From an uncultured SAR116 cluster alpha proteobacterium (GTDB lineage: Bacteria > Pseudomonadota > Alphaproteobacteria > Puniceispirillales > Marisalimonadaceae), in contig CACMZO010000002.1 of NCBI GenBank assembly GCA_902618195.1, forward strand, positions 21,558 to 85,557: DNA of 64,000 nt, written 5' to 3'. Numbering within the stretch: the stretch's first letter is position 1; the number at the start of each line of letters is the position of its first letter. This document shows, in pieces, positions 8,786 through 17,964 of this stretch. The notes under the pieces are model-generated. The model saw only the letters and a list, made by a program, of their open reading frames with translations, did no database searches and was not told the origin of the DNA. The translations under genes and the position numbers were made by a program.

Positions 8786-11578
8786 TTAAAAATGGACAGA
8801 TAACGTGTCTTTAGGTGTCATTTTTGGAGGTGAAAATTTTGTGAGATTTATTCCCTCAACTGCAGTAGTGTATTCCTCAAGTGATGGTGTTCTTCCAAGT
8901 ATAGCAGATAAAACTACTACTGGCGTTGAAGCGAGCAATGACTCACCTTTCTTTTCACTTGAGTCTTCAACAACTCTACCTTTAAAAAGCCTAGTTGAAG
9001 TTGCTAAAACTGTATCTCCTTTAGATGCTTTTTCTTGATTGCCCATACAAAGATTACATCCAGGCCTCTCAAGATATAAAATGTTATCATATTTTTGACG
9101 TGCATTTTCTTTTGGTTTTTCATCATTAAACTCAAAACCTGAATATTTTTGAAGAATGTTCCAGTCACCCTCTTGTTTTAGCTCATCCACAATGTTATAG
9201 GTTGGTGCTGCTACAACTAGTGGTGCATTAAATTCAACATTACCCTTATCTTTTTCTAGATTTTTTAACATTTGAGCCACAATCTTGATATCTCCTTTAT
9301 GAACCATACAGGAGCCTACAAAACCTAAATCAACCTTTTTTTCAGCCTTGTAATAAGAAATTGGCCTTATTGTATCATGAGTGTACCGTTTCGAAACATC
9401 AATATTATTAACATCTGGATCAGCTATCATTGGTTCGTTAATTTCATCTAGATTAATAATTACTTCATTAGAATATTTTGCATTATCATCAGGAGCTAAT
9501 GCTGGCTTAGTACCATTTTGGATTTCGTTAATCCTCTTATCAGCAATTTTAATAAGGTTTTCTAACATTTTGTTATCATTATCCATGCCTTTATCGATCA
9601 TCACTTTAATTCTATTCTTAGCAATTTTTAATGATTCTATTAGAGTATTGTCATTGGAAATACAGATTGAAGCTTTTGCTTTCATTTCAGCAGTCCAATC
9701 AGTAAAAGTAAACGCTTGGTCTGCTAATAAAGTACCAAGATGAACTTCAATTATTTTTCCTTGAAAAATATTATCTCCAAACTGTTGAAGCATTTGAGAT
9801 TGTGTTGCATGTACAATATCACGAAAATCCATGTGATCAGCCATTTTTCCGACAAAGGTGACTTTTACACTTTCAGGTATTGGCATTGACACTTCGCCAG
9901 TTGCTAAAGCTAAAGCAACTGTTCCAGAATCTGCTCCAAAAGCAACACCTTTGGACATTCTGGTATGAGAATCTCCTCCAATGATTATTGACCAATCATC
10001 AACTGTTATATCATTTAAAACTTTATGTATAACGTCAGTCATGGAATGATAAACTCCTTTTGGATCTCTTCCTGTAATAAGTCCAAAATCATTCATAAAT
10101 TTCATAAGCTTAGGAGTATTTTCTTGTGCTTTAAAATCCCAAACTGAAGCAGTATGACATCCTGACTGATAGGCACCATCAACTGAAGGTGAAATTATAG
10201 TTGCAGCCATTGCTTCCAATTCTTGTGATGTCATTAATCCTGTTGTATCTTGAGACCCAACAATATTTACTTTTACTCTTACATCAGAGCCTGCGTGTAA
10301 AACAGAACCTTCTTTAATACCTAAAGCATTAGCATTAAATATTTTTTCTACAGCAGTTAGACCCTGATTTTTGTGAAAAATTTCTTTGGACGGTGCAAAA
10401 GCAGAATTAAGTTCTATATCCAAGACCTTACAGGCAAAATTTTGAAGCTTTTTTCCAAACACTATTGCATAGGAACCCCCTGCTTTCATAAATTCTAATT
10501 TTTGTGGAGTAAAAGAAGATGTTAAATCCGCAAGCTCTTCATCTCCATTTGCATTAAACAGCTTTTTTTGTTTAGAATTAATTTTTAAAATTGTTCCTGT
10601 TTCTACTGAGTACTTTTCTTCTAAAACAGGATTATTATCATTATTAAGTATAGGTTTGCCATCTGAACCAATTTTTTTAACCCAATTTTTAAGGTCAACT
10701 CCAATTCCACCTGTTACCCCAACTGTTGTAAGAAATATAGGTGAAATACCATTAGTTCCTGCTACAATTGGCGCAATATTAACAAATGGAATGTATGGGC
10801 TTGCTTGAATACCAGTCCATAATGCAACATTATTAACTCCAGACATTCTAGATGATCCAACTCCCATTGTTCCTTTTTCTGCAACAAGCATTACTCTTTT
10901 ATTTGGATGCTTTTCTTGTAATTTTTTAATTTCAGCTTGAGCTTCTTCAGAAATCATACATTTGCCATGTAATTCTCTATCAGCTCTGGAATGGGCTTGG
11001 TTTCCAGGAGAAAGCAAATCGGTCGAAATATCGCCTTCAGCGGCAACATAGGTAACAACTTCAATTTCTTCTTCTATTTCAGGTACATTTGTAAAAAATT
11101 CTGCTTTAGCATAACTTTCTAAAAGTTGCTTTGCTATATTATTCCCTTTTTTAAAAGCTTCTTCTATTCTTGAGGTATCTGCATCATATAAAAAAACTTG
11201 TGTTTTGAGAATATCTAGAGCTTTTGTAGCTAAAACAATATCTTCACCTAATGCAAAATCTAGTAAAACTTTTACAGAAGGTCCACCTTTCATATGTGAT
11301 AATAGCTCAAATGCAAAATCAATTGATATTTCATGTACAGATATTTTATTACTGATAATTTCTTTTAAAAATATAGCCTTTTCTTCTGCCGCACTAGTTG
11401 TGCCTGGTAAGGTGTTGTATATAAAATAATTAAGACAATCTTTTCTATATTTACTCGTATTATCTTTTATATGAAAAATAATTTCTTTTAGTAATAATCC
11501 ATCATCGATTGGCTTTGGTTTTAAAGATTGATTTTTTCTACTCTCAATTTCGTCAAGATAATTTTTGTATAATTCCAT
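8786..11578 (-). CDS. acnB: Aconitate hydratase B (AcnB), likely also 2-methylisocitrate dehydratase
   Basis: 930 aa, longer than the roughly 865 aa of E. coli AcnB but with the same layout: an N-terminal HEAT-like domain, the swivel domain before the catalytic core, and the 4Fe-4S ligands near the C-terminus at about C757 (GSCMVHKGD), C841 and C844 (GCNLCMGNQ). AcnB interconverts citrate and isocitrate in the TCA cycle, and in many bacteria also dehydrates 2-methylisocitrate. A clear AcnB rather than AcnA choice is notable for an alphaproteobacterium. It leads the run acnB, CaiB/BaiF, HIBADH-like. Confidence 0.95.
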   Translation of the reverse strand: MELYKNYLDEIESRKNQSLKPKPIDDGLLLKEIIFHIKDNTSKYRKDCLNYFIYNTLPGTTSAAEEKAIFLKEIISNKISVHEISIDFAFELLSHMKGGPSVKVLLDFALGEDIVLATKALDILKTQVFLYDADTSRIEEAFKKGNNIAKQLLESYAKAEFFTNVPEIEEEIEVVTYVAAEGDISTDLLSPGNQAHSRADRELHGKCMISEEAQAEIKKLQEKHPNKRVMLVAEKGTMGVGSSRMSGVNNVALWTGIQASPYIPFVNIAPIVAGTNGISPIFLTTVGVTGGIGVDLKNWVKKIGSDGKPILNNDNNPVLEEKYSVETGTILKINSKQKKLFNANGDEELADLTSSFTPQKLEFMKAGGSYAIVFGKKLQNFACKVLDIELNSAFAPSKEIFHKNQGLTAVEKIFNANALGIKEGSVLHAGSDVRVKVNIVGSQDTTGLMTSQELEAMAATIISPSVDGAYQSGCHTASVWDFKAQENTPKLMKFMNDFGLITGRDPKGVYHSMTDVIHKVLNDITVDDWSIIIGGDSHTRMSKGVAFGADSGTVALALATGEVSMPIPESVKVTFVGKMADHMDFRDIVHATQSQMLQQFGDNIFQGKIIEVHLGTLLADQAFTFTDWTAEMKAKASICISNDNTLIESLKIAKNRIKVMIDKGMDNDNKMLENLIKIADKRINEIQNGTKPALAPDDNAKYSNEVIINLDEINEPMIADPDVNNIDVSKRYTHDTIRPISYYKAEKKVDLGFVGSCMVHKGDIKIVAQMLKNLEKDKGNVEFNAPLVVAAPTYNIVDELKQEGDWNILQKYSGFEFNDEKPKENARQKYDNILYLERPGCNLCMGNQEKASKGDTVLATSTRLFKGRVVEDSSEKKGESLLASTPVVVLSAILGRTPSLEEYTTAVEGINLTKFSPPKMTPKDTLSVHF

Positions 11579-11812
11579 TACAATTCCGTATTTTAATTTT
11601 TTTGGTTATGAAAATATTATTAAAAAATGTTTATATCAATATAACTTTTTACTAACAGTAACGTCAAGTTTACTGAACTTTAAAAAGTAACTTAATCATG
11701 TATCTGAAAAAGAGTTCTTAGTAGATTGAAAGATATTTTATTTTAAATTAAAAAAATTAGTTAAAATAGTATCAAATAATTATATATGCTTTAAGAATAA
11801 TTTAACTGTAAC
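11579..11812. promoter_or_regulatory. Divergent intergenic region between acnB and ccmA
   Basis: 234 bases, very AT-rich, with no tRNA-like fold and no ORF worth naming. On the minus strand a plausible acnB promoter is TTGATA (11634-11639) and TATTTT (11611-11616) with a 17-base spacer. On the plus strand only weak candidates precede ccmA (TTGAAA near 11727). It presumably drives both divergent operons; the promoter calls are by eye. Confidence 0.4.
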
Positions 11813-12442
11813 ATGAAAACTACATTGAAAAATAATATGATTTTAAAAGATATATTTTTGACTAGAGGATTAAAAACTATTTTTTCTAGTCTTAACATAG
11901 AGTTTTTGTGTCCAGGATTAAACATCATAAAAGGTGAAAACGGATCAGGGAAAACTAGTCTTTTAATGATGATCTCCACTCTATTGCAAGAAGATAGAGG
12001 AACAATTATTAGATTTGGTAAATTAAAAAAAAATGATTGGCTAAATGAACATATCTTAATAAAGCAAAATAGTTCTTTAAGTGATGAGCTTACCATTGAA
12101 GAAAATCTGAAAATTTGGTGCGGCCTCAAAGGATGGGATCTTAACACTGATAAAATTGAAAAAAGTTTAAAAAATTTCGGTATACTTAAATATAAAAACT
12201 TTCTTGTCTCCGAATGTTCTTCAGGAATTAAAAAAAAAGCTGAATTGTCTAAATTAAATTTTGACGAAAGTTTTAAATTGAAGTGTTGGTTGCTTGACGA
12301 ACCTTTAAATCATTTAGATCAAAATGGTAAGCTTTTTTTAAAAAAAATTATGGACAAGTTCATAAACATGAATGGAACAATTTTACAAACATCTCATGAA
12401 AAAAAAATTAATCATAAAAATTTTAAAATAATCAAACTATAA
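11813..12442 (+). CDS. ccmA: Heme exporter ATP-binding protein CcmA
   Basis: 209 aa ABC ATPase. Walker A is GENGSGKTS, Walker B is CWLLDEPLNHLD, and a switch-type His lies in TSHEKK. The signature loop is degenerate, SSGIKKKAELS instead of LSAGQ. CcmA drives the CcmABCD complex that releases holo-CcmE loaded with heme. The second ATG at 11837 (MILKDIFLTRG) matches the usual CcmA N-terminus and may be the true start; neither has a clear Shine-Dalgarno. First gene of a nine-gene ccm operon, 6 bases before ccmB. Confidence 0.93.
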   Translation: MKTTLKNNMILKDIFLTRGLKTIFSSLNIEFLCPGLNIIKGENGSGKTSLLMMISTLLQEDRGTIIRFGKLKKNDWLNEHILIKQNSSLSDELTIEENLKIWCGLKGWDLNTDKIEKSLKNFGILKYKNFLVSECSSGIKKKAELSKLNFDESFKLKCWLLDEPLNHLDQNGKLFLKKIMDKFINMNGTILQTSHEKKINHKNFKIIKL

Positions 12443-12448
12443 AAATCT

Positions 12449-13132
12449 ATGAAAATTAATTTTAAAAATATTTTAATAGCATTAGTGGAAAAAGAATTTA
12501 AATCTTATTTACGATCAATAAATAATTTTATTAATATGATCGTTTTTATGATAGCAATCATAATTTTATTTCCATTAACAGTGGGGCCATCAGAAGAAAA
12601 ACTTACTCTTGTTTCTAATGCAATTGTTTGGATAGCCTTAATAGTATCAATTATTCCAACATTAGATAAAATTTATATTAGTGATTATAAAAATGGTTGG
12701 CTAGAACAATATTATTACTCCCCATTACTATTAGAAATTATAATCTTAATAAAATGTTTTGTATTTTGGTTTTTTTTAATAATTCCTTTAACAATTTTTA
12801 TTCCAATCTTTTCTATTCTTTTAAACATCCCCTTACTAATAATTTTTTGGAACATTATTATATTTGCGATTGGCAGTTTAGGATTTTGTTTAATTGGTTC
12901 AATATGTTCTTCTTTAACACTTGGTACTAAATCAAATAATCTAATATCCCCTTTGTTGATATTACCTCTTGCAATTCCTATATTTATATTTGGAAATGGA
13001 GTTGTCGAAGCAGTGAAGTCTAATTATGACCCGTTACCAAACTTGTATTTATTAATTACAGTTTGTTTAATTTTGCTAATTATTTCACCTTTAATTTCAG
13101 CTTATTCAATAAAAATAGCACTAACAAAGTAA
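12449..13132 (+). CDS. ccmB: Heme exporter membrane protein CcmB
   Basis: 227 aa with about six membrane segments. Typical CcmB pieces are the amphipathic N-terminus ALVEKEFKSYLRS, a middle LTLGTKSNNLISPLLILPLA and the IPIFIFGNG stretch. It is the permease partner of CcmA in the cytochrome c maturation (System I) complex in the inner membrane. It is flanked by ccmA (6 bases) and ccmC (6 bases). Confidence 0.95.
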   Translation: MKINFKNILIALVEKEFKSYLRSINNFINMIVFMIAIIILFPLTVGPSEEKLTLVSNAIVWIALIVSIIPTLDKIYISDYKNGWLEQYYYSPLLLEIIILIKCFVFWFFLIIPLTIFIPIFSILLNIPLLIIFWNIIIFAIGSLGFCLIGSICSSLTLGTKSNNLISPLLILPLAIPIFIFGNGVVEAVKSNYDPLPNLYLLITVCLILLIISPLISAYSIKIALTK

Positions 13133-13138
13133 AGATAA

Positions 13139-13855
13139 ATGATTAACTATTTAGCCAATCCAAATCGATTTTTAAATTTTATAAAACCTATAGAATTTAG
13201 TATAGGAGTTTTTAGTTTCTTATTTATTTTTATTGGTTTATATCTTTCATTGTTTAATAGCCCAGAAGATTATCAACAAGGTGATACTGTTAGGATAATG
13301 TATATTCACGTTCCCTTTGCATGGTTTGCATCTTTTCTTTATTTAAGCATAAGTATTGCAAGTATATTTTTTCTAATCTGGAGGCATCCTTTTGCTGATA
13401 TTATAGCTAGGTCCGTTGCACCTTTGGGCCTTATTTTTTCAATTTTAACAATCTTAACAGGCTCACTTTGGGGCAAACCAATGTGGGGCACATGGTGGGT
13501 TTGGGATGCCAGATTAACATCTATGTTAATTTTATGTATATTCTATTTTGCTTACATTGGTATTTCAAATGCATTTCCAAGAAAAATTGATGGCTCAAAA
13601 CCTGCAGCAATCCTTGCAATAGTAGGAATGATTAATCTTCCAATTATAAAATTTTCAGTTGATTGGTGGAATACATTACATCAACCAGCAAGTATTATTA
13701 GATTTGATGGTCCTTCAATCAATCAAGAGATGTTGCTTCCACTAGTTATTATGTTGTTAGGATTTTTATTTATGTCAATTTTTATAATTTTAATAAATAT
13801 TAAAACAAACTTGATATACAAAAAATATCAATCTGAAATACTTAAATTAGGATGA
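13139..13855 (+). CDS. ccmC: Heme handling protein CcmC
   Basis: 238 aa, six membrane segments. The tryptophan-rich WWD signature is present as WGKPMWGTWWVWDARLTS, and the expected flanking histidines are in MYIHVPFAWF and WWNTLHQPAS. CcmC presents heme at the periplasmic face and promotes its covalent attachment to CcmE. It is followed after 4 bases by ccmD. Confidence 0.96.
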   Translation: MINYLANPNRFLNFIKPIEFSIGVFSFLFIFIGLYLSLFNSPEDYQQGDTVRIMYIHVPFAWFASFLYLSISIASIFFLIWRHPFADIIARSVAPLGLIFSILTILTGSLWGKPMWGTWWVWDARLTSMLILCIFYFAYIGISNAFPRKIDGSKPAAILAIVGMINLPIIKFSVDWWNTLHQPASIIRFDGPSINQEMLLPLVIMLLGFLFMSIFIILINIKTNLIYKKYQSEILKLG

Positions 13856-13859
13856 TTAG

Positions 13860-14018
13860 ATGTTTGATGTTTTAGATTTTGGAAAGTATAATTTATATAT
13901 TTGGTTGAGTTATTCTATAAGTTTTACGTCAATATTAATTTATTTTATAATTATTAATGCAAGATACAAAAAAGCTTCAAACTTGTTAAAAAGTTTAAAA
14001 AACAAAAATTCTAAGTAA
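13860..14018 (+). CDS. ccmD: Heme exporter small subunit CcmD
   Basis: 52 aa: MFDVLDFGKYNLYIWLSYSI followed by one membrane helix and a positively charged cytoplasmic tail ending KNKNSK. Position between ccmC and ccmE, the single N-out helix with an aromatic YNLYIWLSY entry and the basic tail identify CcmD, which holds CcmE in the CcmABC complex until ATP-dependent release. It begins 4 bases after ccmC and ends 1 base before ccmE. Confidence 0.88.
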   Translation: MFDVLDFGKYNLYIWLSYSISFTSILIYFIIINARYKKASNLLKSLKNKNSK

Positions 14019-14019
14019 A

Positions 14020-14466
14020 ATGAAACCAAAATCTCAAAGATTAATTATTTTATTTTTTTTCTTAACTCTTCTGGGTTTATCAACATTTTTAGTTTTAAAA
14101 TCTTTAGAAGATAATATTGTCTATTTTTATTCTCCAACTGACATAAATAAAAAAATTTTATCTAATGAAATTGATTTATCAAAAAGAATTAGAATTGGTG
14201 GCTTAGTAAAGGAAAATAGTATTTTAAAAAAAGGTAAAAAAATATCTTTTAAAATACATGATGGAATAGATGAAATATTAGTAATCTATAATGGAATATT
14301 GCCTGATTTATTTCGTGAAGAACAAGGTATTGTTGCATTAGGTAAAATAGAAAATAAGAAGTTTAGTGCGATTGAAATTTTAGCGAAACATGATGAAAAT
14401 TATATGCCAAAAGAAGTTTCAGATATGTTGAAGAAAAATGGAAAGTGGAAGGGGAAATTGAATTGA
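14020..14466 (+). CDS. ccmE: Periplasmic heme chaperone CcmE
   Basis: 148 aa. One N-terminal anchor helix (LIILFFFLTLLGLSTFLVL) precedes an OB-fold domain. The heme-binding histidine is in LAKHDENYMPKEV, the hallmark of the H-type CcmE. It receives heme from CcmC and passes it to CcmF/H. Its stop codon overlaps the likely TTG start of ccmF (TTGA), which suggests translational coupling. Confidence 0.96.
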   Translation: MKPKSQRLIILFFFLTLLGLSTFLVLKSLEDNIVYFYSPTDINKKILSNEIDLSKRIRIGGLVKENSILKKGKKISFKIHDGIDEILVIYNGILPDLFREEQGIVALGKIENKKFSAIEILAKHDENYMPKEVSDMLKKNGKWKGKLN

Positions 14467-16364
14467 TTTATGAAATTGGTCATATCAGCATCATAATAGC
14501 TAGTTTTTTATCTTTATTATCAACTGGAGTTTTTGCTTTTAATTTGATCGGAAAATATTCCTTTTTTTCTACATTGATTAAAAATTTTTCTAAAATTGGT
14601 TTTTTCTTTGTTCTAATTTCGTTTTTAATTCTTGAATATGCTTTTATTAATTCTGAGTTTTCATTAGATCTGGTTGTCAATAATTCACATACTACAAAAC
14701 CTTTAATTTATAAGATTTCAGGATTATGGGGTAATCACGAAGGTTCAATTTTGTTATGGATATTAATTTTATCTTTCTTCACATATTTAATTGCAAAAAG
14801 TAAATCTATAAAATCTACTGAATTTCATATAACTGTATTAGGTATTCAAAATATTATTCTTTTTTTATTCTGTATTTTTTTATTATTCACTTCAAATCCT
14901 TTTTCAAGGAATATAGACCCACCATTAGAAGGATTTGGCTTAAACCCTTTATTGCAAGATCCTGGATTAGCATTTCACCCACCTATGCTATATATTGGGT
15001 ATGTAGGTTTGTCGGTATCATTTTCATTCGCTATTGCAATTCTTTTAAACAAAAAAGTTGAATTTGATTGGTTTAATTATCTTAAACCTTGGACACTTCT
15101 AACATGGGCTTTTTTGACTAGTGGCATTGCTTTAGGTAGTTGGTGGGCTTACTACGAATTAGGATGGGGAGGATGGTGGTTTTGGGATCCAGTTGAAAAC
15201 GCTTCCCTAATGCCGTGGTTGATATCTACTGCATTGATTCATTCAATTACTGTAACACAAAAAAATAACCAATTTTATAATTGGACAATTTTGTTGGCAA
15301 TTTTTGGCTTTTCTTTCTCTTTGTTAGGAACGTTTATTGTAAGGTCAGGACTATTAACTTCTGTTCATGCTTTTGCTTCAGATCCAACAAGAGGAGTATT
15401 TATCCTGATCATATTAGCTTTATCTACTCTAGTACCATTACTAATATATGGATTTAAGAATACTCATCGAATTGATACAAAGTATTTCTTATTTTCAAAA
15501 GAAACAGGACTTCTTTTAAATAATATATTTTTAATAACTTCAACAATAACAATTCTAATTGGAACATTATACCCTCTCATTTTAGAAACAATAACAGGTT
15601 CAAAAATCTCTGTAGGAGCAGCATATTACAATGCAACATTCTCTCCAATAATGATCCCATTTATAATTATTATGGCTTTCGCTCCATTTCTTGGATGGAA
15701 AAAGACTCCAAAAAAATCTTTGTTCAGAAATATGTTAATAATATTTACTTTAGCTTTTATTTCTAGCTTCATCATTTTTAAATTTAACACTACCTCTGTT
15801 TTTGGAATAATATGTGGTTATTTATCAATTCTTTTATTTTTTTCAGTTGGATTTACATTTTTTAAAAAATTACAAAATCTTAAATCATTACCTTTAAATT
15901 ATTATGGTATGTTAGTTGCTCATTTAGGCTTAGCAATTTTTCTATTTGGAGTAACAGGAGAACAATTCTTCAAAAAAGAAAGTTCAAGCCAAATTAAAAT
16001 AAATGAAGTTATTGCTGTTGGAGATTATAGTGTAAAACTTGAAAATGTTAAAAATTTTAAAATAGATAATTACTTATCTGAAACTGGTTTATTTAAAATC
16101 ACAAAGGCTGAAAATTTTGTTGGAAAGATAAAATCAGAACAAAGATTTTATCCTGTAGAAAAAACTAAAACAACTGAAGCAGGCATTTTTAATTTTATGT
16201 TAAGTGATATTTATGTAACTATGGGAGAAGGCAATCTAAATGAGGGTTGGGTAGTAAAAGCATACTTTAACCCTCTTGTAAAATGTCTTTGGTTTGGTGC
16301 TTTTATAATGGCTATAGGTGGAATTTTATCTTTATTTTCTAGTGCGAACAGAAAGTACATATAA
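14463..16364 (+). CDS. ccmF: Cytochrome c heme lyase subunit CcmF
   Basis: About 633 aa, a polytopic membrane protein with the WWD domain GWGGWWFWDPVENASLMPWL and HPPMLYIGYVG, both typical of CcmF. It joins heme to apocytochrome with CcmH/I and reduces heme via its own b heme. I prefer TTG at 14463: it gives the family-like N-terminus MIYEIGHISI, follows GGAAGGGG by 8 bases and overlaps the ccmE stop. An upstream in-frame GTG at 14445 would add six residues. Confidence 0.95.
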   Translation: MIYEIGHISIIIASFLSLLSTGVFAFNLIGKYSFFSTLIKNFSKIGFFFVLISFLILEYAFINSEFSLDLVVNNSHTTKPLIYKISGLWGNHEGSILLWILILSFFTYLIAKSKSIKSTEFHITVLGIQNIILFLFCIFLLFTSNPFSRNIDPPLEGFGLNPLLQDPGLAFHPPMLYIGYVGLSVSFSFAIAILLNKKVEFDWFNYLKPWTLLTWAFLTSGIALGSWWAYYELGWGGWWFWDPVENASLMPWLISTALIHSITVTQKNNQFYNWTILLAIFGFSFSLLGTFIVRSGLLTSVHAFASDPTRGVFILIILALSTLVPLLIYGFKNTHRIDTKYFLFSKETGLLLNNIFLITSTITILIGTLYPLILETITGSKISVGAAYYNATFSPIMIPFIIIMAFAPFLGWKKTPKKSLFRNMLIIFTLAFISSFIIFKFNTTSVFGIICGYLSILLFFSVGFTFFKKLQNLKSLPLNYYGMLVAHLGLAIFLFGVTGEQFFKKESSSQIKINEVIAVGDYSVKLENVKNFKIDNYLSETGLFKITKAENFVGKIKSEQRFYPVEKTKTTEAGIFNFMLSDIYVTMGEGNLNEGWVVKAYFNPLVKCLWFGAFIMAIGGILSLFSSANRKYI

Positions 16365-16365
16365 G

Positions 16366-16902
16366 TTGAAGATAAACCTTTCTAAATTTTTACCTTTATT
16401 AATTGTAACTTTTTTTATGTTAATTTTCGCAATTAACTTAAACATAAGTAAAGAAAATAAAAAAATAGATCAACTTAAATCACCATTATTAAATCAAAAT
16501 ATCCCAAAGAAACCTATAAGACTTTTTCAAAAAAATGAAATTATTGAACTTAAAAATATTTATAGTAATCTGTATGCCGTAAATTTTTTTGCTTCATGGT
16601 GTCTACCATGCAAAATAGAAGCTCCATCTATAAAATTGTTATCAAAAAAAATACCTGTTTTTGGAGTTGCTTTTAAAGATAGGGAAAAAAATATTTTAGA
16701 TTTCTTAGAATCTTACGGTAACCCATATGATAAAATTGGTATTGATAAAGATGGATTATTAGGAATTGAATGGGGTGTCTATGGAATTCCTGAAACTTTT
16801 ATAATTAATAAAAAAGGTCAAATAATTTATAAATATACTGGACCCTTGGACATTCATGAATTAGAAAAAAATATCTACGGTTTAATAAAAAATGAAAGAT
16901 AA
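16366..16902 (+). CDS. ccmG: Thiol:disulfide interchange protein CcmG (DsbE)
   Basis: About 178 aa: an N-terminal membrane anchor (FLPLLIVTFFMLIFAI) and a periplasmic thioredoxin domain with FFASWCLPCKIEAP; the CxxC cysteines are about residues 79 and 82. The GIPETF cis-proline loop and the acidic insertion are as in CcmG. It keeps apocytochrome CxxCH thiols reduced. Starts are uncertain: ATG 16318 and GTG 16342 overlap the ccmF end, while TTG 16366 follows the ccmF stop by 1 base and is preferred. It overlaps ccmH by 11 bases. Confidence 0.93.
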   Translation: MKINLSKFLPLLIVTFFMLIFAINLNISKENKKIDQLKSPLLNQNIPKKPIRLFQKNEIIELKNIYSNLYAVNFFASWCLPCKIEAPSIKLLSKKIPVFGVAFKDREKNILDFLESYGNPYDKIGIDKDGLLGIEWGVYGIPETFIINKKGQIIYKYTGPLDIHELEKNIYGLIKNER

Positions 16903-17296
16903 AAAAATTTTTAAATTATTGATTTTATTTTGTTTAGTTTTTTCTACTAGTTTCACCTACCCAAAAATTTCTCAAAGTAATGAACAAACTATAGAAAAGA
17001 GATTAAATGAAATTTCAAATAATGTAAGATGTTTGGTTTGTAGAAATCAAAGCATTTATGATTCAAATTCTGATTTTGCAAATGATATAAAAAAAATAAT
17101 CCAGATACATCTAAAAGACAACAAATCAGATCAATTTATTTATAAATTTTTGAAATCAAAATATGGTGAATATATACTTTTCAAGCCACCCTTACAAATA
17201 AATACCCTAGTATTATGGATTCTTCCTTTTTTACTAATTATTAGTGGACTTATATTTTTTACTTTTAAATTTTTAAAATTAAAAAAAAATGATTAA
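16892..17296 (+). CDS. ccmH: Cytochrome c-type biogenesis protein CcmH
   Basis: 134 aa with a signal sequence (LLILFCLVFSTSFTYP), the conserved RCLVCRNQSIYDSNSDFA thiol motif and a C-terminal membrane helix (WILPFLLIISGLIFFTF). CcmH is an anchored thiol-disulfide protein that passes electrons to or holds the apocytochrome cysteines at the CcmF/H/I ligation complex. It is the short CcmH form; the TPR part is the separate ccmI next door, overlapping by 8 bases. Confidence 0.95.
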   Translation: MKDKKIFKLLILFCLVFSTSFTYPKISQSNEQTIEKRLNEISNNVRCLVCRNQSIYDSNSDFANDIKKIIQIHLKDNKSDQFIYKFLKSKYGEYILFKPPLQINTLVLWILPFLLIISGLIFFTFKFLKLKKND

Positions 17297-17963
17297 TTAT
17301 CTTTTTATTTTAATTTTTGTAGGATTAATTTTTTTCATTATTTTACCAAAATTAATAAAAGGAAATGAAATTAAAAAGTTTAAAAAAATAAATTTTCTTT
17401 CAGTTTATTTATGCTTATTTATACTTTCATATATTTCAATTTCAATCACTTACTATTTTTTAGGCTCTCCAAATATATCAAAATCTATGCTCTTAGAAAT
17501 TAAAGAAAAAAAACAACTTGTTAAAAAAGAGCAAAAGCAAAGGATAGAAAAAACTAAAAATGACTTAAAGATAATAAATAAACTGTTACAAACTGATCCA
17601 CAGAACTTAAATCTGTTATTAGCAAAAGCATCAATGGCAGCCATCATTCAAGACATTGAAACAGAGATAGAAACTTTAAAGAAAATTATTAAAATTAATC
17701 CTATAAAGAATGTTAAATCTTTACTAGCACAAGCATATTTAAGAAAGAATGATGGAATTGTAAACGAATTTGTAAAAAAAATGATTGATGAAGTTTTATT
17801 AGAGAACCCTAATGATCCAGGTGCAAATTTTATTTTAGCTAAATATTTCAATCAAAATGGAAACCAAAATAAGTCTAAAAATTTACTTTTAAAAATACTT
17901 GAAAATCTTGATGATAAAGGCCCATGGTATCAAATCTATAAAGATGAATTAAGTATTAAATAA
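17289..17963 (+). CDS. ccmI: Cytochrome c biogenesis protein CcmI (TPR apocytochrome chaperone)
   Basis: 224 aa: two N-terminal membrane helices (about residues 1-20 and 36-58), a highly charged linker with KKEQKQRIEKTKNDLK, then a periplasmic TPR-like region containing DPQNLNLLLAKASMA and NPNDPGANFILAKYF. This is a short CcmI, binding the C-terminus of apocytochromes. It closes the ccm operon and converges on yciB with one base between the stop codons. Confidence 0.88.
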   Translation: MINYLFILIFVGLIFFIILPKLIKGNEIKKFKKINFLSVYLCLFILSYISISITYYFLGSPNISKSMLLEIKEKKQLVKKEQKQRIEKTKNDLKIINKLLQTDPQNLNLLLAKASMAAIIQDIETEIETLKKIIKINPIKNVKSLLAQAYLRKNDGIVNEFVKKMIDEVLLENPNDPGANFILAKYFNQNGNQNKSKNLLLKILENLDDKGPWYQIYKDELSIK

Positions 17964-17964
17964 T

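Noticed and set aside
11813..12442. CcmA as a pseudogene because of its degenerate signature loop
   Set aside because: Walker A and B, length and operon position are intact and CcmA signature loops vary; a functional protein is more likely.
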